Source: Candidatus Latescibacterota bacterium (GTDB lineage Bacteria; Latescibacterota; MVCY01). From it: a stretch of DNA of 14,194 bases. The position numbers and the translations under genes are program-made. The DNA lies in contig JAUWEO010000017.1 in the NCBI GenBank assembly GCA_030608245.1, positions 1-14,194 on the forward strand. Reading direction: 5' to 3'. The notes under the pieces are model-generated. The model was not told the DNA's origin, did no database searches, and saw only the letters and a list, made by a program, of their open reading frames with translations. Below are positions 6,925-12,403 of this stretch, piece by piece (position 1 is the stretch's first letter; each line of letters opens with the position of its first letter).

Positions 6925-7191
6925 CTAAGATATCACTGAATCGACTCTGGTAAGCATCTTTTCTATTTGAGTTCTTATCTGTTCTCTCTTTTCTGCTAAG
7001 GGAGCGTATTGTTGCCTGAACTGTTCGTTTTCCGCACGTGACTTCTCCAGTTCATGGTTACATTTCTCCAAGCAGTCCTGTAAATCTCGGTTTTGTTGAA
7101 CTATGTCCTTGTTTTCCTCCCACAAGCGTTGGTTTGACTCTACTGACTGTTTTATCTTTATCTCTAAATGGTTCAAGGCTTCTAATCCCAT
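6925..7191 (-). CDS. Small coiled-coil protein, ZapB-like
   Basis: 88 residues, almost wholly predicted coiled coil with repeating hydrophobic heptads (LEIKIKQSVESNQRLWEENKDIVQQNRDLQDCLEKCNHELEKSRAENEQF...) and no catalytic motif. The size and coiled-coil character match ZapB, the ZapA partner that connects the Z ring to the chromosome terminus. Placement immediately upstream of zapA supports this. ZapB-like calls rest on composition more than on motifs, so a generic coiled-coil division protein remains possible. ATG at 7191, preceded by GAAAGGGAA. The gene begins 42 nt after pheT and ends in TAG, so it is likely read with the pheT transcript. Confidence 0.7.
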   Translation of the reverse strand: MGLEALNHLEIKIKQSVESNQRLWEENKDIVQQNRDLQDCLEKCNHELEKSRAENEQFRQQYAPLAEKREQIRTQIEKMLTRVDSVIS

Positions 7192-7233
7192 AGTCTATTC
7201 CCTTTCTGTATTGACAACAATTCACCATAGGGT

Positions 7234-9624
7234 CTACCCTTGAGAACGAAGTTGGGCGCTGAACTCCTCCCTTAACCTATTCACTATCTTCTGGAAAAAC
7301 CTCTCCACTTTTGCCTCTGAGAGAGTGCCCTCAGCTGAGCGGAAGATGAGGGAAAAAGCAAGGCTCTTTTTTCCTCTGGGGATCTGATCTCCCCGGTAGA
7401 TATCAAACAATTCCACCGACTCGATCAAGCGGGGATCAACGGCTTCAATGGTCTGGATTATCTGCTCTGTTTCCACCTGTTCATCCACCACAACAGCGAT
7501 ATCGCGTTGGGCAGCAGGATATCGAGGCAGAGGCCGGAATTTTCTCTCCCTCTGCCAGTGTTGTAACAGGCTGTCAAACTCCAAGGTAAAGATGTAGACC
7601 GGCTGTTTTATCTGAAACCGGGTCAATACCTGGGGAGCGGCCCTGCCAAAGCTTCCCAGAATATCGTTGTTCAGCAGGAGTTGCGCCGCTTTCCCCTCCT
7701 GATAACAGGGGCAGTGGAGGGCCTTCACAGTTAGTTTGCCAGAGATTGTCTCCCCCAGAACTGTCTGCAGAATGCCCTTAGTATCGAAGAAATCCACCTG
7801 GCAGCCTTTCTGCTCCCAGTGTTGTTCCCTTCTCCCTCCGGTGAGTGCTCCTCCGATCTGCAATCTCTCCTTGGCAGTTGAATCCTCACCAGGAAAGAAG
7901 ACCTTTCCTACCTCGAATATTTTTACCGTCTGGGCCTTTCTGTTCAGATTCCAGCAGACTACCTCCAGTAAGCTGGAAACCAAGGTAGAACGGAGGGCCG
8001 ATATCTCCCGGCTGGCAGGATTGGAGAGAGAAATCGGCTCTATGTCCGGTTCCACTGTTCGTAAGGCCTCGGGATCGGCCAGACTGGAGGTGACCACTTC
8101 AGTCAGTCCCGAGGCCATCAAAAGCTCTCTGATGTGCTCAACCAGCAGGTGCTGAGGCGATTCCTCGACTCCAAGGTCGCCAGAGACCCTGTCTGCGGCA
8201 GGTATCCGATCGTAACCGAATACCCGGGCTACCTCTTCGATCAGGTCTATCTCCCGAGTTAGGTCTGGCCGAAAACTGGGGGGCCTCACCACCAGAACAC
8301 TGCTATCATCAGAGACCTCACACTCCAGAGAACGGAGGCTTTCCGCCGTCTGCTGCCTGGGGATTCCAACCCCAAGGACCTGCTCTACCCGCTCAGTATT
8401 CAGTTTCACCGTTGGGGATATCTGTTTCTCGGGGTAGGCATCGATAACTCCTGGAATTATGGTTCCTCCCCCGATTTCGGCGATCAGTCCGGCTGCCCTA
8501 TCCAGGGCCTTGACAGTGGCGTTGTAGTCAGCTCCTCGTTCAAAGTGCTGCGAGGCCTCGCTGGAAATCCCCAGGTTCTTCGCTCCTTTCCGAACTACCT
8601 TGGGGTTAAAATAGGCGCTCTCCAGCAGCACATTAGCAGTCGTCTCAGACACCTCTGTGTTGCTTCCTCCCATTATCCCCGCCAGGGCAATAGGCCGTTC
8701 CCTATCAGCGATCACCAAAATTTCCGCTCCCAACCGGCGGGAAATCGAATCGAGGGTGATAAGCGATTCGTCCTCCCCGGCCCGCCGGACTACGATTTGG
8801 TGGCCCTTCACCCTGTCTAAGTCAAAGGCGTGGAGTGGATGTCCTAACTCTAACAACACATAGTTGGTCACATCAACAATATTGTTAATCGGCCTGACTC
8901 CAGCGTTCTCCAATCTCCTCCCAAGCCAGAGAGGTGAGGGAACAACCTTAACATCGGCCACCACCCGGGCTGAGTACCGGGGACAGGCCCGGGTGTCCTT
9001 TATCTCTACTGAGACAAATTCTTCTATTCTGGATGAATTCTCTTTGAGTTTGTATTCAACCCGGTTGAGACGACTCCCAGTTATGGCACCGATCTCCCGG
9101 GCTACCCCGATTACACTCATCCAGTCAGGGCGATTAGGGGTGATCTCCAGATCGAGGAGGAAATCGGTCAGTCCCAGCACCTCGGCCAGTGATTTTCCCA
9201 CCGGGGTATCGGAAGGAAGCACCATTATCCCGGCTTCATCTTCCCCCAATCCCAGCTCTGCTTCCGAGCAGATCATACCCTGTGATTCTATCCCCCTGAA
9301 TTTCCTTCTCTTGATGACAGTGCCATCTGGCAATCGAGCGCCAACAGGGACAACAGCTACCTTTTGTCCCTGTTCTACATTAGGAGCACCACAGACCACA
9401 GAGAGTCGTTCTCCCTTTAGCTCTACCTGACAGACGGAAAGGCGGTCGAATTCAGGATGTCTCTGTTCAGAGAGCACCTCGGCGACCTTGACATTCTCCC
9501 ACTGTTTGCCGATCTCTTCGACGCTCTCTACTTCCAACCCAGCCATTGTCAACCGTTCAGCCAATTGGAAAGGTGTTAGATCAAAAAAGAGATATTCTTT
9601 CAGCCAGTTGTAAGAGACTCTCAT
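7234..9624 (-). CDS. pheT: Phenylalanyl-tRNA synthetase beta subunit
   Basis: 796 residues, normal for bacterial PheT. It forms the alpha2-beta2 enzyme with PheS, charging tRNA-Phe; the beta chain holds the tRNA-binding parts and the editing site for Tyr-tRNA-Phe. Order: N-terminal MRVSYNWLKEYL; OB-type tRNA-binding domain (about 40-150); B3/B4 editing domain (about 205-385) with NNIVDVTNYVLLELGHPLHAFD and the PIALAGIMGG strand; B5 domain (about 400-475); inactive synthetase-like core (about 490-690); C-terminal FDX-ACB anticodon-binding domain (about 700-796, starting at RYPAAQRDIAVVV). ATG at 9624, with only a poor AGAAAG-type ribosome-binding site. Unusually, it is separated from pheS by 202 bp containing nested palindromes. 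Ends in TAG. Confidence 0.97.
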   Translation of the reverse strand: MRVSYNWLKEYLFFDLTPFQLAERLTMAGLEVESVEEIGKQWENVKVAEVLSEQRHPEFDRLSVCQVELKGERLSVVCGAPNVEQGQKVAVVPVGARLPDGTVIKRRKFRGIESQGMICSEAELGLGEDEAGIMVLPSDTPVGKSLAEVLGLTDFLLDLEITPNRPDWMSVIGVAREIGAITGSRLNRVEYKLKENSSRIEEFVSVEIKDTRACPRYSARVVADVKVVPSPLWLGRRLENAGVRPINNIVDVTNYVLLELGHPLHAFDLDRVKGHQIVVRRAGEDESLITLDSISRRLGAEILVIADRERPIALAGIMGGSNTEVSETTANVLLESAYFNPKVVRKGAKNLGISSEASQHFERGADYNATVKALDRAAGLIAEIGGGTIIPGVIDAYPEKQISPTVKLNTERVEQVLGVGIPRQQTAESLRSLECEVSDDSSVLVVRPPSFRPDLTREIDLIEEVARVFGYDRIPAADRVSGDLGVEESPQHLLVEHIRELLMASGLTEVVTSSLADPEALRTVEPDIEPISLSNPASREISALRSTLVSSLLEVVCWNLNRKAQTVKIFEVGKVFFPGEDSTAKERLQIGGALTGGRREQHWEQKGCQVDFFDTKGILQTVLGETISGKLTVKALHCPCYQEGKAAQLLLNNDILGSFGRAAPQVLTRFQIKQPVYIFTLEFDSLLQHWQRERKFRPLPRYPAAQRDIAVVVDEQVETEQIIQTIEAVDPRLIESVELFDIYRGDQIPRGKKSLAFSLIFRSAEGTLSEAKVERFFQKIVNRLREEFSAQLRSQG

Positions 9625-9651
9625 CTATGAAATTCTTTCTGGTTGGTCAAA

Positions 9652-9815
9652 ATTGATTCGTCCGTAAAAAGTCCCACCATTGATTTTCAACGCAAAGACG
9701 CCAAGACGCAAAGAGAGAAAATATTCTTTAATAATCATATAATTATCTCTTTTGTTTTTCCTCTGCGACTTTGCGTCTCTGCGTTAGATTTTAGACTTTC
9801 TACGAAAGGATGAAT
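9652..9815. repeat. Nested palindrome between pheS and pheT
   Basis: Outer arms: 9652-9673 (ATTGATTCGTCCGTAAAAAGTC) against the reverse complement of 9794-9815, identical at about 17 of 22 positions, with the same ACTTTTTACG core as the family I arms near 2027 and 2091. Inner arms (family C): 9689-9714, built of ACGCAAAG/ACGCCAAG/ACGCAAAG words, against 9761-9785 (CTGCGACTTTGCGTCTCTGCGTT). The centre is AT-rich. Confidence 0.75.
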
Positions 9816-9826
9816 ATTCTTTGCGC

Positions 9827-10837
9827 TCAGAATTGTTGAATAAATCGCAGGTCGTTCTCGTAGAACAGCCGGATATCGTTGATACCGTATTTTACCATGG
9901 CAATGCGCTCCACTCCCATCCCAAAAGCGTAGCCGGAGTATTTTTCGGAGTCATAACCGACGGCCTCGAAGACCGTTGGATCAACCATTCCGGCACCGGA
10001 GATCTCCATCCATCCGCTTCCCTTACAGAGACTGCATCCCTTTCCTTCACAGGTGGTGCAGGAAAAATCGTATTCCACACTGGGTTCAGTGAAGGGGAAA
10101 AAATGGGGACGGAAACGGACTCTCACCTCTTTACCAAGCAGTTGCTGGGCAAAGACAGACAGAGCCCCTTTAAGGTCGGCCATAGTCACATCTGTGTCCA
10201 CATAGAGTCCCTCCACCTGGTAGAAATTGGGGGAATGGGTGGCATCAGGGGTATCTCTGCGGTAACACCTTCCTGGGGCGATAATGCGAACCGGAGGACG
10301 TTGTTTCTCCATCACCCTGATCTGTACTGGAGAGGTCTGCGTTCGCAACAGTTCTCCGTTCTCCAAGTAAAAGGTATCCTGGATATCACGGGAAGGGTGG
10401 TCAGCAGGCGTGTTCAAGGCGTCGAAGTTATAGTATTCAGTCTCCACATCAGGACCTTCGGCAACCGAGAAGCCCATTCCGTGAAAGATTCTCACGATCT
10501 CATCTATCAGTTGAGTCAGAGGGTGTTTCTTGCCTACCGAAGGTCTCCGGCCAGGCATAGTGATGTCAAAAAGCTCCACAGGACTCTGTTGTTTTGCCTC
10601 CAGCGAAGAGAAGACCTGCTCCAGCCTTTGAGAGATCAAAGCCTTGGCTTCTCCGGCCAGCTTGCCTATTGCCGGCCGCTCCTGGGCGGAAAGCTTTCCG
10701 ATGGAGCGCAATATGTCGGTCAGCTCTCCCTTCCGTCCCAGGTATTTCACCTTGAGTTGGTTCAACTGGTCGATGTCAGAACAGCTCTCGATCTGTTCTA
10801 TTGCTGAGTTTTTGATTTGAGCGATTTTGTCGATCAT
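9827..10837 (-). CDS. pheS: Phenylalanyl-tRNA synthetase alpha subunit
   Basis: The catalytic chain of PheRS, 336 residues from the ATG at 10837 (MIDKIAQIKNSAIEQIES), preceded by AGAGGA at good spacing. An in-frame GTG at 10879 would add 14 residues (beginning AGLLFYQNS), but it sits in the arm of a palindromic repeat and lacks a ribosome-binding site, so I reject it. Order: N-terminal coiled-coil arm (1-90); class II core with DTFYL near 155, LLRTQTSPVQIR near 164-174, motif 2 GRCYRRDTPDATHSPNFYQVEGL near 189-211, and motif 3 GYAFGMGVERIAM near 302-314. A four-cysteine cluster, CTTCEGKGCSLC (Cys260, 263, 268, 271), is likely a structural zinc site seen in many PheS. Ends in TGA. Confidence 0.97.
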   Translation of the reverse strand: MIDKIAQIKNSAIEQIESCSDIDQLNQLKVKYLGRKGELTDILRSIGKLSAQERPAIGKLAGEAKALISQRLEQVFSSLEAKQQSPVELFDITMPGRRPSVGKKHPLTQLIDEIVRIFHGMGFSVAEGPDVETEYYNFDALNTPADHPSRDIQDTFYLENGELLRTQTSPVQIRVMEKQRPPVRIIAPGRCYRRDTPDATHSPNFYQVEGLYVDTDVTMADLKGALSVFAQQLLGKEVRVRFRPHFFPFTEPSVEYDFSCTTCEGKGCSLCKGSGWMEISGAGMVDPTVFEAVGYDSEKYSGYAFGMGVERIAMVKYGINDIRLFYENDLRFIQQF

Positions 10838-10874
10838 GTTTCCTCTGTAGGAGTTCTGGTAAAATAACAATCCG

Positions 10875-10977
10875 GCCACAAAGACACTAACACCAAGATT
10901 GAATAATAAATATTGCCTTTGTGTCTTTACCTGCCCCGTTAAATGCGAAGCTATTTAATCGGGGTGCCTTGGTGGCT
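10875..10977. repeat. Palindromic element family A, with inserted CCCCG hairpin (rplT-pheS gap)
   Basis: Left arm GCCACAAAGACACTAACACCAAGATT (10875-10900). The right arm is split: CCTTTGTGTCTTT (10917-10929), then the hairpin at 10932-10966, then TGCCTTGGTGGCT (10965-10977). Arms and centre resemble the element at 12279-12390 in the same orientation. Confidence 0.75.
10932..10966. repeat. CCCCG...CGGGG hairpin, copy 2 (family D)
   Basis: TG-CCCCG-TTAAAT-GC-GAA-GC-T-ATTTAA-T-CGGGG-TG. A strong hairpin, with single T bulges, flanked by TG on both sides and interrupting the right arm of the family A element. Confidence 0.75.
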
Positions 10978-10987
10978 GAAGGGAGGG

Positions 10988-11341
10988 TTACAGGTGCATC
11001 TTCGCCTTTTCCGCCAGGGCAGAGAAAGCGGCAGGGTCAGAAATTGCCAGATCAGCCATAATCTTTCGGTCGGCAGATACTCCGGCTTTTTTCAGTCCAT
11101 AGATCAATTTGCTATAAGAGATTCCATTCAGTCTGGCGGCGGCGTTGATCCGAAGTATCCAGAGACGACGGAAATCACCCTTGCGTCGCTTCCGATCCCT
11201 ATAGGCATAAGCCAACGCTCGGTTAACAGCCTCTCGAGCAGTCCGATAAAGCCTGCTTCTGCCTCCCCAATAGCCTCGGGCCGCTTTCAATACCATCTTT
11301 CGCCTCCTTCTGGAGGCTACACTGTTGGTTGTTCTTGGCAT
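10988..11341 (-). CDS. rplT: Ribosomal protein L20 (bL20)
   Basis: 117 residues, the standard length. bL20 binds 23S rRNA and is needed early in 50S assembly. The N-terminal basic tail (MPRTTNSVASRRRRKMVLKAARGYWGGRS) and the globular RNA-binding part (LWILRINAAARLNGISYSKLIYGLKKAGVSADRKIMADLAISDPAAFSALAE) are typical. ATG at 11341 with AAGGAG upstream (complement of 11350-11355). Third gene of infC-rpmI-rplT. In other bacteria L20 represses this operon by binding its mRNA; no L20-binding leader could be recognised here. Separated from rpmI by 183 bp holding a nested repeat. Confidence 0.98.
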   Translation of the reverse strand: MPRTTNSVASRRRRKMVLKAARGYWGGRSRLYRTAREAVNRALAYAYRDRKRRKGDFRRLWILRINAAARLNGISYSKLIYGLKKAGVSADRKIMADLAISDPAAFSALAEKAKMHL

Positions 11342-11377
11342 AGTTTATTCTCCTTTTTCTCACTTCAAAGCAGTTCA

Positions 11378-11526
11378 GCCACAAAAAGAACATTCTAACC
11401 ACAAATGGACACTAATTAACACGAATTTGTCCACAGAATGCAAACATATTCGTGAACATTCGTGTGGATTCGTGGTTAAATTTTTTTTCATGGTTTGCTA
11501 TATATTCCCTTTGTGCCTTAGTGGCT
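11378..11526. repeat. Nested palindrome between rpmI and rplT (family B inside family A)
   Basis: Outer family A arms: GCCACAAAAAGAACA at 11378 and CCCTTTGTGCCTTAGTGGCT ending at 11526. Inner family B arms: AACCACAAATGGACACTAAT... from 11397, and ...ATTCGTGTGGATTCGTGGTT ending at 11477, made of repeated ACACGAAT/ATTCGTG words. The outer right arm reaches into the stop codon of rpmI (11525-11527). This copy lacks the CCCCG hairpin and so serves as an uninterrupted version of the right arm. Confidence 0.78.
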
Positions 11527-11719
11527 AAATATTCACCAGTTTTTTTATCTTTTGCATATCGGAGGAGCTGACGAAATCGGACTTCCGCAGTTGTCTCTTT
11601 CGCCGGGAGGTCTTCTTGCTCAGCAAGTGACTGCCGAAGGCCCGACTCCGTTTTACCTTGCCCGTTCCCGTTGCCTTAAATCTTTTGACTGCTGCTCGAT
11701 TGGTTCTCATCTTCGGCAT
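11525..11719 (-). CDS. rpmI: Ribosomal protein L35 (bL35)
   Basis: 64 residues, the usual size of this small basic 50S protein. MPKMRTNRAAVKRFKATGTGKVKRSRAFGSHLLSKKTSRRKRQLRK is the diagnostic bL35 sequence. ATG at 11719 with GAGAGGA upstream; 19 nt separate it from infC. Ends in TAG at 11525-11527, where the last bases coincide with the arm of a palindromic element. Confidence 0.97.
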   Translation of the reverse strand: MPKMRTNRAAVKRFKATGTGKVKRSRAFGSHLLSKKTSRRKRQLRKSDFVSSSDMQKIKKLVNI

Positions 11720-11738
11720 AGATTCTTATCCTCTCTGT

Positions 11739-12251
11739 CTATTTGGGCACTAAAAACACCATTAAGGTATTTCTCTCCGATCGCACCGATCCATCTATGG
11801 TAGCTAATTCGGCCACATCCGCCAGTATCTGCTGCATAAGCCTCTCTCCCACTTCCTTGTGGGCGTTCTCTCGCCCTCGAAAGATAATGCTCACCTTCAC
11901 CCGGTCGCGTTTGGAGATAAATTCCTTTAGATGACGAAGCTTAAATTGATAATCGTGCTCATCGATCTTGGGACGCATTCTTATCTCTTTCAAGTGCAAT
12001 CCATGCTGCTTCTTTTTCGCTTCCCTTTCCTTCTTCTCCTTTTCATACTTGAATTTGCCGTAATCCATTATCCGGCAAACCGGAGGAGTACCATTCGGTG
12101 CAACCTCAACTAAGTCAAAACCTTGTTCTGAAGCTAACTTCAAAGCTGCTTGGGTCGTTATCACCCCGATCTGTGCTCCTTCCTGGCCAATTACCCTCAC
12201 CTGGGGGGCGGAAATCTGTTTGTTAATCCGTATTCTTTTCTTCTTAATAAT
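11739..12251 (-). CDS. infC: Translation initiation factor IF-3 with ATT start
   Basis: IF3 binds the 30S subunit, prevents premature 50S joining and checks the start codon. About 170 residues: N-domain RINKQISAPQVRVIGQEGAQIGVITTQAALKLASEQGFDLVEVAPNGTPPVCRIMDYGKFKYEKEKKEREAKKK, then the linker and C-domain LKEIRMRPKIDEHDYQFKLRHLKEFI...VSIIFRGRENAHKEVGERLMQQIL. A GTG at 12200 would remove the conserved RINKQISAPQ segment. Upstream in frame there is no ATG, GTG or TTG before a TGA at 12255-12257, but two ATT codons (12249-12251 and 12246-12248) lie 6 and 9 nt after GGAGG. AUU is the known start of infC in enterobacteria and lets IF3 repress its own translation. Which ATT is used is open. Ends in TAG. 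Confidence 0.95.
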   Translation of the reverse strand: MIKKKRIRINKQISAPQVRVIGQEGAQIGVITTQAALKLASEQGFDLVEVAPNGTPPVCRIMDYGKFKYEKEKKEREAKKKQHGLHLKEIRMRPKIDEHDYQFKLRHLKEFISKRDRVKVSIIFRGRENAHKEVGERLMQQILADVAELATIDGSVRSERNTLMVFLVPK

Positions 12252-12254
12252 CGG

Positions 12255-12262
12255 TCACCTCC
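12255..12262 (-). promoter_or_regulatory. Shine-Dalgarno GGAGGTGA that fixes the infC ATT start
   Basis: On the minus strand GGAGGTGA precedes CCG-ATT-ATT-AAG-AAG. It overlaps the only upstream in-frame stop (TGA), so translation cannot begin further upstream, and its spacing fits the first or second ATT. Confidence 0.85.
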
Positions 12263-12278
12263 ATTTTTTGTTGTTTCT

Positions 12279-12390
12279 TAGCCACAAAAACACCAAGATT
12301 AAATGATAAATTTCTAAGACTCAGGCATTTCCTTTGTGTCTTTGCCTGCCCCGTAGGGAAGTATGACCGTATCGGGGTGCCTTAGTGGCT
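12279..12390. repeat. Palindromic element family A, with inserted CCCCG hairpin (thrS-infC gap)
   Basis: Left arm GCCACAAAAACACCAAGATT from 12281; right arm CCTTTGTGTCTTTG, then the hairpin, then TGCCTTAGTGGCT ending at 12390. The centre AAATGATAAAT resembles GAATAATAAAT of the copy at 10875. It lies between the thrS stop and the infC ribosome-binding site, so it is in the transcribed infC leader if the two genes share a message. Confidence 0.75.
12346..12379. repeat. CCCCG...CGGGG hairpin, copy 3 (family D)
   Basis: TG-CCCCG-TAGG, a loop of about 9 nt, CC-GTA-T-CGGGG-TG. The same terminal pentamers and TG flanks as the copies at 706 and 10932, with a different loop, set at the same place in the family A right arm as copy 2. 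Confidence 0.7.
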
Positions 12391-12403
12391 GGATAGTTAA
12401 GGA

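Noticed and set aside
8864..9430. A 188-codon plus-strand frame opposite pheT
   Set aside because: Low-complexity Ser/Thr/Pro-rich shadow of pheT.
9689..9785. The repeated ACGCAAAG words considered as a CRISPR array
   Set aside because: Repeats are 8-10 bp, degenerate and without spacers; the architecture is a palindrome, and no cas gene is near.
9821..10807. A 328-codon open frame on the plus strand opposite pheS
   Set aside because: It lies wholly over pheS, has no family signature or ribosome-binding site, and its composition is that of an antisense shadow.
10838..10879. N-terminal extension of PheS from the GTG at 10879
   Set aside because: It falls in a repeat arm and has no Shine-Dalgarno; the ATG at 10837 has AGAGGA and gives the standard N-terminus.
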